From Helicobacter pylori (GTDB taxonomy: Bacteria; Campylobacterota; Campylobacteria; Campylobacterales; Helicobacteraceae): 64,000 nt of DNA. The stretch is from positions 1,302,001 to 1,366,000 of the forward strand of contig NZ_CP051534.1 in NCBI RefSeq assembly GCF_016748675.1, read 5' to 3'. Position numbers and translations under genes: made by a program. Below the pieces are notes generated by a model, which did no database searches, was not told the origin of the DNA, and saw only the letters and a list, made by a program, of their open reading frames with translations. Of this stretch, positions 1-7,408 are shown piece after piece. Position 1 is the first letter of the stretch. Every line of letters starts with the position of its first letter.

Positions 1-1
1 G

Positions 2-1807
2 GCTAAAAAACAAATGGATTCGCAAGCCTATTTTGACGCTTTACGCACGATTAGTCGCGCGTTTAAAAACTACCCTCAAACGATGTTTAAAAAAGATTTG
101 TATTTATTAGAAATTATCGCATTAGGCCAATTAGGCATTAAAAAATCCTTACTCATAGATATTGGCACCAAGTGGATTAAAAATTACCCGACTGATCCTA
201 ATATCCCTGAAGCGCTATACTATGTCGCCAAAGCTTTAGATGAAAACAACAATTACAAACAGGCCATGCGCTATTACAAACGCATTCTTTTAGAATACAA
301 AAATTCCCGCTACGCTCCTTTAGCCCAAATGCGTTTAGCCATTGAAGCGGCTGAAGGCTCTGATTTGAGCAACGCTAACATGCTTTTTAAAGAAGCTTTT
401 TCTAACGCTAAAGACAAAGAGAGCGCGAGTGAAATCGCGCTTAATTGGGCTGAAGCAGAGATAAACTATCAAAACTTTAATAACGCTAAATACCTCATTG
501 ATAAGGTGGTTCAATCCAACCCTGATTATATTTCTCAACACAGCGAATCAGCCCTAGACTTGCTCAAGTTATTGAAAAAAAACCAGATGAATGCAAGTGC
601 GATTGAGATCGCTCACTTGCTCCTTAATCAAGACGATGACTTGAAAGCTAAAGAGCAAGCGCTCTATGATTTAGGGGCGTTGTATGCAAGGATCAAGGAT
701 TTTAAAAACGCCCACCTTTACAATCTGCAATATTTGCAAGACCATGCGGAATTGGAGCGGGCTTCTGTCGTTAGAGTGCGCGATGAAAAAGCCCTTTTTT
801 CCATGGAAGGGAACACGCAAGAAAAAATCGCCCACTACGATAAAATCATTCAAAATTTCCCTAATTCTAATGAAGCCCAAAAAGCTTTAGAGTTGAAAGC
901 CCAACTCTTGTTTGAAAATAAGCGCTATGCTGAAGTTTTAGGCATGCAAAAAAATTTACCCAAAGATTCTCCCTTGATCCAAAAAACGCTCAATGTCCTT
1001 GCTAAAACCCCATTAGAGGATCATCGTTGCAAAGAAGCTTTAAAATACTTATCCCAAATCACCGCCTTTGAATTTAACCCCCAAGAAGAAATCCAAGCCT
1101 TTGATTGCTTGTATTTCGCATCGCTCAAAGAAAAAGCGCAAATTATTGCCCTAAACGCTTTAAAAGCGGCTAAAACCCCTAGCGAGAAATTGGTATGGCT
1201 TTATCGTTTGGGGCGCAATTACTACCGCTTAGGGGATTTTAAAAATTCCACTCTGGCTTCTAAAGACGCTTTGATTCTCGCTCAAAACTTGAATAAAAAA
1301 GAATTCTATGATATTGCTTTTGTTTTATTTTCAGATTACATGCAAAACAATGAAAAAGGATTGGCCCTCAATTTGTATGCGTTTTTAGAAAAGCATTTCA
1401 AAGACGATAAACGCATGGCGTTGGTTTATTTTAAATTATTAGAGAATGAAAAAGACCCTAAAAGCGTCAAAATTTATGCCACAAGCTTACTCAAACTCCA
1501 AGACGCTTACAAGGATTATTCTTACACGCCCTTTGGTGAATTTGCTCTCATTGACGCTTACAGAACCACCAAAGATTATTCAAAAGCGTTAGAAACGCTA
1601 GACAAACTCTTAAACCGCAGGCTTTCTTTAGAAGATCACCAAAAAGCCTTATACTTGCAATCTAGCTTATTAGATCTAACCAATCAAAAAGCAAAGTCTA
1701 AAGCCAGTTTAGAAAAATGCGTTCAGTTAAAACAAAAAGATCAAACAAACGCATGGCAAAATTTATGCGAACAGGGTTTAAATTTATTCAAAAACAAGGA
1801 GTCATGA
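2..1807 (+). CDS. pflA: Paralysed-flagella protein PflA, C-terminal part (gene runs off the left edge)
   Basis: The frame is open from base 2, so the gene begins outside the window and roughly the last 600 residues are visible; the family is about 800 long. The visible part is almost wholly helical, with repeated TPR-like units (for example 'YKQAMRYYKRIL' and 'YSKALETLDKLL'). PflA is known in Campylobacter and Helicobacter as a periplasmic part of the flagellar motor scaffold; without it flagella are built but do not turn. The stop overlaps the region just before algC (next start 2 bases on), so the two are probably co-transcribed. Identification rests on the repeat architecture and on the conserved pflA-algC neighbourhood. 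Confidence 0.85.
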   Translation, partial: AKKQMDSQAYFDALRTISRAFKNYPQTMFKKDLYLLEIIALGQLGIKKSLLIDIGTKWIKNYPTDPNIPEALYYVAKALDENNNYKQAMRYYKRILLEYKNSRYAPLAQMRLAIEAAEGSDLSNANMLFKEAFSNAKDKESASEIALNWAEAEINYQNFNNAKYLIDKVVQSNPDYISQHSESALDLLKLLKKNQMNASAIEIAHLLLNQDDDLKAKEQALYDLGALYARIKDFKNAHLYNLQYLQDHAELERASVVRVRDEKALFSMEGNTQEKIAHYDKIIQNFPNSNEAQKALELKAQLLFENKRYAEVLGMQKNLPKDSPLIQKTLNVLAKTPLEDHRCKEALKYLSQITAFEFNPQEEIQAFDCLYFASLKEKAQIIALNALKAAKTPSEKLVWLYRLGRNYYRLGDFKNSTLASKDALILAQNLNKKEFYDIAFVLFSDYMQNNEKGLALNLYAFLEKHFKDDKRMALVYFKLLENEKDPKSVKIYATSLLKLQDAYKDYSYTPFGEFALIDAYRTTKDYSKALETLDKLLNRRLSLEDHQKALYLQSSLLDLTNQKAKSKASLEKCVQLKQKDQTNAWQNLCEQGLNLFKNKES

Positions 1808-1808
1808 C

Positions 1809-3188
1809 ATGGACATTAGCATTTTTAGAGAATACGATATTAGAGGCATTTACCCCACCACTTTAGACGAAAAGAGCGCCTTTAGTATCGGCGTGGAGTT
1901 GGGGAAAATCATGCGAGAATGCGATAAAAGCGTGTTTGTAGGGCATGACGCCAGGGTGCATGGGCGCTTTTTGTTTGAAGCTTTGAGCGCTGGGCTGCAA
2001 TCAAGCGGCTTGAAAGTGTATGATTTAGGGCTAATCCCCACACCGGTAGCGTATTTTGCGGCCTTTAATGAAATCAATGGTATTCAATGCCCTAATTCCA
2101 TCATGATCACTGGTTCTCACAACCCCAAAGAATACAACGGCTTTAAAATCACGCTCAACCAAAACCCGTTTTATGGCAAGGACATTCAGGCTTTAAAAGA
2201 CACGCTTTTAAACGCCAAGCATGAAATAAAACCCCTAAAAGAAACGCCAGAGAAAGTCAATGCCCTAGAAGCGTATCAGCGCTATTTGATCAAGGATTTT
2301 AAGCATTTAAAAAATCTTAAATATAAAATCGCCCTGGATTTTGGTAATGGCGTGGGGGCGTTAGGATTAGAGCCGATTTTAAAGGCTTTAAACATTGATT
2401 TTAGCAGCCTTTATAGCGATCCTGATGGGAATTTCCCTAACCACCACCCAGACCCTAGCGAAGCGAAAAACTTAAAAGATCTAGAAAAACACATGCAAGA
2501 AAACGCTATTTCTATAGGCTTTGCTTTTGATGGCGATGCGGATAGGATTGCGATGCTAAGCTCTCATCATGTTTATGCGGGCGATGAATTAGCGATTTTA
2601 TTCGCTAAACGCTTGCATGCTCAAGGCATCACCCCCTTTGTGATCGGCGAAGTCAAATGCTCTCAAGTGATGTATAACACGATTAATACTTTTGGTAAGA
2701 CGCTCATGTATAAAACCGGGCACAGCAATTTAAAAATCAAGCTCAAAGAAACCCATGCACATTTTGCGGCTGAAATGAGCGGGCATATCTTTTTTAAAGA
2801 ACGCTATTTTGGCTATGACGACGCTCTTTATGCATGCTTAAGGGCTTTAGAATTATTGCTCGAACAAAGTCCAAGCGATTTGGAAAACACCATTAAAAAC
2901 CTCCCCTATTCCTACACCACGCCTGAAGAAAAAATCGCCGTGAGCGAAGAAGAAAAATTTGAAATCATTCATAACCTGCAAAAAGCGCTTAAAAACCCGC
3001 CAAGTCATTTCCCTACAATCAAAGAAATCATCAGCATTGATGGCGTGAGGGTGGTTTTTGAACATGGTTTTGGGCTTATTCGTGCAAGCAACACCACCCC
3101 CTATTTAGTCAGCCGCTTTGAAGGCAAGGATGAAATAACGGCGTTAGAATATAAAAGGGCGTTGCTTGGGTTATTAGAAAAACTTTAA
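1809..3188 (+). CDS. algC: Phosphomannomutase/phosphoglucomutase
   Basis: This alpha-D-phosphohexomutase interconverts hexose 6- and 1-phosphates, supplying mannose-1-P and glucose-1-P for LPS and GDP-sugar synthesis in the cytoplasm. All family motifs are present in order: the phosphoserine loop 'TGSHNPKEYNG' near residue 100, the metal loop 'DGDADR' near 245, the sugar-binding 'EMSGH' near 325 and the C-terminal phosphate-binding 'RASNTTPYLVSRFEG'. The length of 459 residues is usual. The ATG lies 2 bases after the pflA stop, which suggests an operon with translational coupling. HP1275 is described as bifunctional PMM/PGM needed for LPS. Confidence 0.95.
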   Translation: MDISIFREYDIRGIYPTTLDEKSAFSIGVELGKIMRECDKSVFVGHDARVHGRFLFEALSAGLQSSGLKVYDLGLIPTPVAYFAAFNEINGIQCPNSIMITGSHNPKEYNGFKITLNQNPFYGKDIQALKDTLLNAKHEIKPLKETPEKVNALEAYQRYLIKDFKHLKNLKYKIALDFGNGVGALGLEPILKALNIDFSSLYSDPDGNFPNHHPDPSEAKNLKDLEKHMQENAISIGFAFDGDADRIAMLSSHHVYAGDELAILFAKRLHAQGITPFVIGEVKCSQVMYNTINTFGKTLMYKTGHSNLKIKLKETHAHFAAEMSGHIFFKERYFGYDDALYACLRALELLLEQSPSDLENTIKNLPYSYTTPEEKIAVSEEEKFEIIHNLQKALKNPPSHFPTIKEIISIDGVRVVFEHGFGLIRASNTTPYLVSRFEGKDEITALEYKRALLGLLEKL

Positions 3189-3198
3189 AATAGAGCTT

Positions 3199-3221
3199 GG
3201 GATAATCTCATTTCTTATCCC
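3199..3221 (+). terminator. Hairpin behind algC, possible terminator
   Basis: A 7-bp perfect stem (GGGATAA / TTATCCC) with a 9-base loop lies 10 bases after the algC stop. The following sequence has only a weak T-run, so termination is likely but not certain. Confidence 0.35.
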
Positions 3222-3326
3222 TTACTCTTAAAAATATTAGATCAATTAAACAAATCGCTTTAAAACTACACATAAAATCATAAGATCTCAAATTTTTTGC
3301 ACTATTTAAGCTAATCCTAAGCTTAT

Positions 3327-3332
3327 TATAAT
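3327..3332 (+). promoter_or_regulatory. -10 box TATAAT of the coiled-coil gene
   Basis: A perfect TATAAT lies 32 bases before the ATG at 3365, with no clear -35, as is usual for the H. pylori housekeeping sigma factor. A good ribosome site (AAAGGA) lies between it and the start. Confidence 0.5.
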
Positions 3333-3364
3333 GAAAAGTTTTAAATTAATTGTAAAGGATTTTT

Positions 3365-3727
3365 ATGAATACAAATAATCATAACAATGAGAAAAAGAAT
3401 ACTATTACTCGTAGGATGAAAATCGCTCACAATAGTCTTCCGGAAACAGACATGAAAGCCCACATGGAACCGAAGTGGCGCAAACTAGCTAACATAAGAT
3501 CTGAAATGCTTGTAGAAAAGGAAAAACAACTTGAAGAAAGAGGTATTCAACTTGAAATAAAAGAAAAAAGCGAGGCGCAAGGACGAGAATTTTTTACACA
3601 AGAACGAGAATCTTTTAAGAGAGAAAAAGAATCTGTTGAAAGAGAAAAGAAACTTATGAAAGAAGAATTTCAAGTTCAAAGAGAACTTCTAGAAATCTAT
3701 TATGGTTACCCAACACAAAAAAAATAA
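3365..3727 (+). CDS. Hypothetical charged coiled-coil protein, slippery 3' end
   Basis: I do not recognise a family. The 120-residue protein is very rich in Glu, Lys and Arg; residues 45-105 form a near-continuous heptad-like coiled coil ('EREKKLMKEEFQVQRELL'). There is no signal peptide or membrane segment. The start is supported by AAAGGA 6 bases upstream and a TATAAT box. Translation ends at a TAA immediately after a run of eight A (3717-3724). In the +1 frame the reading continues to 3785 and adds about 20 residues with an acidic end (…IDIEPEDEKE). Length change in the A-run could therefore switch the tail. It sits directly beside the inversion junction described for this region. Confidence 0.6.
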   Translation: MNTNNHNNEKKNTITRRMKIAHNSLPETDMKAHMEPKWRKLANIRSEMLVEKEKQLEERGIQLEIKEKSEAQGREFFTQERESFKREKESVEREKKLMKEEFQVQRELLEIYYGYPTQKK

Positions 3728-3793
3728 ACCTGGAATTAAATATGATGACACAATAGATATAGAACCCGAAGATGAAAAAGAATAAACAATCAA

Positions 3794-3867
3794 TGGTTCT
3801 GCGATTTTAGCCGCTATCAACCACACTACATGGTTCTGCGATTTTAGCCGCTATCAACCACACTACA
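3794..3867 (+). repeat. Perfect 37-bp tandem duplication
   Basis: Two identical, directly adjacent 37-base units (3794-3830 and 3831-3867, each beginning TGGTTCTGCGATTTTAGCCG). The related copy near 17430 carries this stretch only once, so the duplication arose on this side. Confidence 0.9.
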
Positions 3868-4013
3868 AGGCTACTTTTATATTGTTGTTAGGCTTATGGC
3901 AGTATTTCCTACGCTAACGCCATAATAACGCGCATGCAATAAAACCTGATGATGATTGTTAGTCTATAATCTTTAATTTTTTGACGCAACAAATCCTAAA
4001 AGCCTTAAAGAAT
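3795..4013. repeat. Inverted duplicate 'P', left copy
   Basis: This stretch is, with scattered substitutions and the extra 37-bp unit, the reverse complement of 17302-17471, which directly follows trpA. Shared blocks include CGCTATCAACCACACTACAA, TTGTTGTTAGGCTTATGGC and ATAAAACCTGATGATGATTG. Together with the duplicate at 4379-4647 it marks the left end of the inverted segment. Confidence 0.85.
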
Positions 4014-4058
4014 AAATTAGTGGCCATAACAAACCAAACCAGCACCATAAAGGGGTAA

Positions 4059-4387
4059 ATTGACAACACAAAAAGGGATTTTGTTGCTATTCTTGGGATC
4101 TTTGCTGCTATCTTTATGGCGTTTGATAGTGGGCTTAAAATTAATTTGGCTATTTTTGATAAGAAAGGGCTAGATGGTTTAATTGCCTTATGCTTATTCA
4201 TGTTCGCATCGTTTTTCACTCTCATTTTGTTACACTCTCTCTCTATCGTTTTGTAAAAGATATTGCAAGTAGCAATCAAAATTTCAATAAAACTAACTCA
4301 AAAGAATATAAGGTCTCCATTGTTTTGCCTATCGTAATTTTTATTGCAGTGGCAGTGGTTGTAGGTGTAAAGACTTATAAGAATTAA
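4059..4387 (+). pseudogene. Remnant of a small membrane protein gene
   Basis: Between the two left duplicates lies a decayed plus-strand gene. From 4059 one frame reads a hydrophobic segment (RDFVAILGIFAAIFMAFDSG … LIALCLFMFASFFTLILL) to a stop at 4254-4256. A different frame then continues it (NFNKTNSKEYKVSIV) into a second hydrophobic helix 'LPIVIFIAVAVVVGV' that ends at 4387. The frameshift and the lack of a plausible start indicate a pseudogene of a two- or three-helix membrane protein of unknown family. The shorter plus-strand frame beginning at 4190 is only the second half of it. Confidence 0.5.
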
Positions 4388-4647
4388 ACCCACTTATGAA
4401 AACTTTTGATACACCAACACCACCGATTTAGGTGTAGAGCTAAGGCTAAAAAAACTATCTGTAGCTTCATTGAGCGAACCAGAAAAGAGCGTTTTTAAAC
4501 GCAAGTTTTTTAAGGGGTATTTGAGGTTTTTGGAAGTGAATCGGGCTTTAAGATCCAGGCTAAAAAGCGAGATTTGCTCCCCTTTAAAACTAGGTAAAGT
4601 GAAAGGGGTTTCTAACACCCTAAAAAGACCATAGTCGCTTATGGCTT
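4379..4647. repeat. Inverted duplicate 'Q', left copy (3' end of the thiamine kinase gene)
   Basis: This is the reverse complement of about 17508-17773 with a few substitutions; the encoded last 70 or so residues differ at only a handful of positions. The left copy belongs to the intact gene; the right copy is an orphan fragment. Confidence 0.85.
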
Positions 4648-5008
4648 GGATTTTTTGGCAAAATTTAAAATACTCCAACAATAAAAAAGTGTTCGCTAAA
4701 GCGTGATCTTCTCGCTTGCCATTCAACCCTAAAAAAATAAAATCATCACAGCCTTTATTCAAAGCATAAAAAAAGGCTTTGGATAAATCGTTGCTGTTTT
4801 GTTCACTCACGCGTATAGGGTTATACAAGGCTTTCAAATGCGAATCAATGCTATCTAGATCGCCTATAACAACGCTGGGTTTGAATTGAAGCGCATGCAA
4901 TGATATAACAGCCCCATCGCATGCGATTAAAAAGGGAGCGTTTTTTAAAAGGTCTAAGCATTTTTGGGATTTAGGAAACTCCCCATTCGCTAAAATCACT
5001 GCTTGCAT
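4394..5008 (-). CDS. thiN: Thiamine pyrophosphokinase
   Basis: It transfers pyrophosphate from ATP to thiamine to give the cofactor TPP in the cytoplasm. Family motifs are visible: 'IACDGA' near residue 30, 'VIGDLDSID' near 50 (metal and ATP binding), 'NSNDLSKAF' near 75 and 'GKREDHALAN' near 100. The 204-residue length is normal. Its start overlaps the end of the PnuC-type transporter gene by 13 bases, so the pair is coupled, and both lie under a TPP riboswitch. This supports a role in using imported thiamine. The last third of the gene is present a second time in inverted orientation near 17.5 kb. Confidence 0.85.
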   Translation of the reverse strand: MQAVILANGEFPKSQKCLDLLKNAPFLIACDGAVISLHALQFKPSVVIGDLDSIDSHLKALYNPIRVSEQNSNDLSKAFFYALNKGCDDFIFLGLNGKREDHALANTFLLLEYFKFCQKIQAISDYGLFRVLETPFTLPSFKGEQISLFSLDLKARFTSKNLKYPLKNLRLKTLFSGSLNEATDSFFSLSSTPKSVVLVYQKFS

Positions 5009-5658
5009 GACTTATTCCAGCGGTTAAAATAATACAAACCAATAAAAAGGTATAGAATTGTTGTGAAGAGTTGCACCAAGCTCTCTGTAGAAATTTGAAA
5101 AATACAAAACCACACGATAATGGACACGATATTCCCCAAAGTCATTAAAGCATAACTCTCCATATAACGCAAAACCTGCAAAATAAAAGCAATAATAAAG
5201 ATGACGAAATTAAAACTCTCTGCCCATAAAAAATTCGTTTTAATCTCTTTAAAAAACAAAGCGCTCACACAAGTTAAAACCCCTACGCCTAAAACGAGCG
5301 TAAAACGCCAATTTTTGGGAAGTTTTTGAGCCTTAATAACGCCTTCATGTTGCTCTGTCTTTTTCCATGCGAACAGCCCATAAATCGTTACTGGCATATA
5401 CAAAAAAAGGCATAAAATCACATCAGCGTTTAATTTCCACTGATAAGCGACATAAGCGTAACTCAAATTATAAACAAGACCAAACACAAAGCAAATCGTT
5501 TGCCTTTCTCCGGCAAAAAACGCATACAAAACCCCACTAAGCCCTGCTAAAAGATTGATAAACGAGCCTTTGACAAGGATATTAGTGATGGTTAAAAACA
5601 CGCAAGAAAGAATGAGCGTGGCGTAAAATCGTTTGGATAGTTGGGTGGTTATTAACAT
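4996..5658 (-). CDS. pnuC: PnuC-family vitamin transporter, probably thiamine (PnuT type)
   Basis: A 220-residue inner-membrane protein with about seven hydrophobic helices and the PnuC-family region 'QWKLNADVILCLFLYMPVTI' (residues about 75-95). PnuC proteins import nicotinamide riboside or related vitamins by facilitated diffusion, with a kinase trapping the substrate. Here the coupled downstream gene is thiamine pyrophosphokinase and a TPP riboswitch lies directly upstream. By inference the substrate is thiamine, although the gene is commonly annotated as a nicotinamide mononucleotide transporter. The start is fixed by the AAGGAA ribosome site 6 bases upstream, which is itself the end of the riboswitch. 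Confidence 0.85.
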   Translation of the reverse strand: MLITTQLSKRFYATLILSCVFLTITNILVKGSFINLLAGLSGVLYAFFAGERQTICFVFGLVYNLSYAYVAYQWKLNADVILCLFLYMPVTIYGLFAWKKTEQHEGVIKAQKLPKNWRFTLVLGVGVLTCVSALFFKEIKTNFLWAESFNFVIFIIAFILQVLRYMESYALMTLGNIVSIIVWFCIFQISTESLVQLFTTILYLFIGLYYFNRWNKSCKQ

Positions 5659-5663
5659 GCTAT

Positions 5664-5747
5664 TTCCTTACGCAAGAATTACCTTGACAAGTTCTACGGG
5701 TTTGATCTCAGCCTTTTAAAACTTGAGCGTTTTAAAAAGCACCCCTT
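5664..5747 (-). promoter_or_regulatory. TPP (THI-box) riboswitch
   Basis: Read on the minus strand the leader contains the conserved THI elements in order: AAGGGGTGC, then GGCTGAGATCAAACCCGTAG, then GAACTTGTCAAGGTAATTC, then TTGCGTAAGGAA. These are the P2/J2-4 CTGAGA core and the P4-P5 and P1 strands of the TPP aptamer. The final GTAAGGAA strand contains the ribosome site of the transporter gene, 6 bases before the ATG. This suggests that TPP binding hides the ribosome site and represses translation. A short distal arm (AAAACGCTCAAGTTTTAAAA) replaces a longer P3. Confidence 0.88.
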
Positions 5748-5758
5748 AAATGCTCCTT

Positions 5759-5767
5759 ATTGTAACA
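5759..5767 (-). promoter_or_regulatory. Extended -10 promoter of the thiamine transporter operon
   Basis: On the minus strand TGTTACAAT (TGN plus TACAAT) lies just before the riboswitch, placing the transcript start close to its 5' strand. Confidence 0.55.
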
Positions 5768-5842
5768 CAAATCAGTGAGAACGCGCTTTAAAGTTTCTTT
5801 AATTTTTTACTCCCCCCTCCATTTAATGCTATTTGGGTTAAA

Positions 5843-6328
5843 TCACCACCCTAATTTAGCGCAAAGCCTAGAACAAATCCCAAAACACACAAGAAAGCCA
5901 AGAATGACCAAACCCTCTACAAGGAAGTTGCTAGGATGCCCGCAATACGCCGAGATCTCATGGATAGCGGCAATAAAGGGCATCGTTAAAAGCATCACAT
6001 AAAAATCCCTTAGCCTTGATCCTAACACAGCGTTATAAAACGCGCCAAAAAACCTAGCCTTAAAAATGGCTTTGAGAAACCTAGGGTATCTTACTTGGAA
6101 AGATTTATAACAATCCCTACCTCGTGGGTCAAATAAAAGGTTAGACAACAAAGCCGCTATTAGACCCACTAGCCACATATAATAGCTATTTTTAGGGTCA
6201 AAAATCGAATCGCTAGCTGAACCATCTATGTCATAAAAAATCCTAGCGTTTATGGAGATACATATCGTATAGACTAGAGCCACTGCCCATTGATATTCCC
6301 AATCGCTCAAACGATTTTTGACATTCAT
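5843..6328 (-). CDS. Membrane protein of unknown function, partner of the glycine-zipper gene
   Basis: I do not recognise a family. The 161-residue protein has about four hydrophobic segments ('WAVALVYTICISINARIF', 'MWLVGLIAALLSNLLF', 'FYVMLLTMPFIAAIHEISAY', 'LVEGLVILGFLVCFGICSRL'). The ATG at 6328 is chosen over one 7 codons upstream because AAGGAGAG stands 3-5 bases before it. The gene starts 23 bases after the stop of the secreted glycine-zipper protein, so the two are almost certainly translated from one message. The pairing of a small secreted glycine-rich protein with a polytopic membrane protein would suit a toxin/immunity or pore/partner pair, but no motif proves it. Confidence 0.7.
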   Translation of the reverse strand: MNVKNRLSDWEYQWAVALVYTICISINARIFYDIDGSASDSIFDPKNSYYMWLVGLIAALLSNLLFDPRGRDCYKSFQVRYPRFLKAIFKARFFGAFYNAVLGSRLRDFYVMLLTMPFIAAIHEISAYCGHPSNFLVEGLVILGFLVCFGICSRLCAKLGW

Positions 6329-6351
6329 GCTCTCTCCTTTCTCGCCCAAAG

Positions 6352-6687
6352 CTACCTATCATACACGAAATGACGATCATAGGTGGGTTCTCTTGGGGCT
6401 TGTGGCTCTCTATCAACGCCACGGATAAAATCTTCTACCCTATCGCCTATTTCAGCCCCAATATACCCTCCTGCTGTGCTACCAAGAAATCTCCCTAATC
6501 CAATACCCACTGGACCTCCAGGAACCCCAATTGCTCCTCCAATTTTATCACCAACAAAACCCCCAACACCACCCCCTATAAGTTTGCCTAATTCACCCCT
6601 TGCCTCTATTTTAGGACTAGCTATAGCCACATTAGCCATTGCACCGCATAAAACCACTACACAACTGAATGTTCTTAATCCACTCAT
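6352..6687 (-). CDS. Secreted glycine-zipper protein
   Basis: A 111-residue protein with a signal peptide (SGLRTFSCVVVLCGAMANVA, likely cut around AIAS) and a long glycine zipper: runs of GxxxG and GG such as 'GKLIGGGVGGFVGDKIGGAI' and 'GRFLGSTAGGYIGAEIGD' across residues 30-85. A polar, proline-rich tail follows. Glycine zippers pack membrane-spanning helices and occur in pore formers and in outer-membrane lipoproteins of the SlyB/Rcp type; no lipobox cysteine sits at the cut site here. The start at 6687 fits AAGGA 6 bases upstream better than the upstream ATGs. It is the first gene of a pair with the membrane protein at 5843. Confidence 0.75.
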   Translation of the reverse strand: MSGLRTFSCVVVLCGAMANVAIASPKIEARGELGKLIGGGVGGFVGDKIGGAIGVPGGPVGIGLGRFLGSTAGGYIGAEIGDRVEDFIRGVDREPQAPREPTYDRHFVYDR

Positions 6688-6746
6688 AACAAATCCTTTC
6701 ATAAAATTGAGATTCAAGGCATGTTTGACACACCTTGATAAGAATA

Positions 6747-6755
6747 TTTATACCA
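6747..6755 (-). promoter_or_regulatory. Extended -10 promoter of the glycine-zipper pair
   Basis: TGGTATAAA on the minus strand, about 60 bases before the start at 6687. Confidence 0.5.
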
Positions 6756-7059
6756 CAACCCTATTAAAAGCATTGTTACAGATCAGCTAAATATCACAAA
6801 AAAGATAAGTAGATGTTTTGTTTATTCACAAATTACAAGATTAAGGTAAATCATTGGCTTTATTGTTTTAGTATTTTTTAAGCGTTTTAGAACGTTAAGT
6901 TTCAAGCATTAAAGCCTTTAATTGCGTTTTTACACCAACCGCTTAAAAATTGAACGCCTATTTTGAAATATTAGACGCTCTTTTATTTTTATGCTAAACT
7001 ATTTTGATTTTTGGCCGATATGACTTCATACAGAGATTAAACCAATCATAAATAGTAAG

Positions 7060-7196
7060 GTTGATTCCATCTCGCTCTGTAACAGGTTTGAAACCATGCA
7101 TCTAAGATTGACTCCTATCTTGTAAGTGCCATACTACAAGTTCCCATAATAAAAACTTCTAAAAATCAAAACCTGCAGAGCGAGATGGAATTAACC
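7060..7196 (-). other. Long hairpin element, candidate decayed AapA/IsoA-like locus (copy A)
   Basis: The ends are an inverted repeat: GGTTGATTCCATCTCGCTCTG at 7060-7080 pairs with 7176-7196 over 21 bases with one mismatch, and CAGGTTT/AAAACCTG extends the stem. Read on the minus strand, the loop carries the string TTACAAGATAGGAGTCAATCTT, whose core ACAAGATAGGAGT recurs in the element at 17841-17960, also between CTCGCTYTG-type arms. In the frame ending at that AGATAG only a short hydrophobic stretch without a good start is left (VFIMGTCSMALTR). H. pylori carries families of small type I toxin loci (aapA/isoA) of this size with paired transcript ends. Assignment is by resemblance only. Confidence 0.35.
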
Positions 7197-7239
7197 TTTT
7201 TGTGATTACAAAGGATAGCCAATCTTAAACAACCAATAC

Positions 7240-7318
7240 AAGCCCTATAATATCATTAATCGCTATTCAAAATCACAGATATTTTGATATAGCGTTCAAT
7301 TTTTAGATAGCAGGGCTT
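7240..7318. repeat. Nested inverted repeats upstream of tenA
   Basis: An outer pair (AAGCCCT 7240-7246 / AGGGCTT 7312-7318) encloses an inner pair (CGCTATTCAAAAT 7261-7273 / ATTTTGATATAGCG 7281-7294) separated by a 7-base loop. The element ends 50 bases before the tenA -10 box, so it is not part of the main tenA leader. It could be a small structured RNA or a terminator of leftward or rightward transcription. The rest of the 690-base gap 6718-7408 is AT-rich with nothing else I can support. Confidence 0.5.
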
Positions 7319-7369
7319 ACTCACAAATCTTTTAAAAACAAATTTTTATACCATATTTATGAGCTTTCG

Positions 7370-7378
7370 TGTTAGAAT
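7370..7378 (+). promoter_or_regulatory. Extended -10 promoter of tenA
   Basis: TGTTAGAAT (TGN plus TAGAAT) 31 bases before the tenA ATG. No THI-box is visible in this short leader. Confidence 0.5.
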
Positions 7379-7408
7379 GCATGTTGAATTGGATTTAGGA
7401 GTGTAAAA

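Noticed and set aside
3959..4279. Minus-strand ORF of 106 codons over the P duplicate and membrane-protein remnant
   Set aside because: The opposite strand shows clear hydrophobic-helix coding in two frames; the minus frame is a shadow that spans the boundary between two unrelated pieces.
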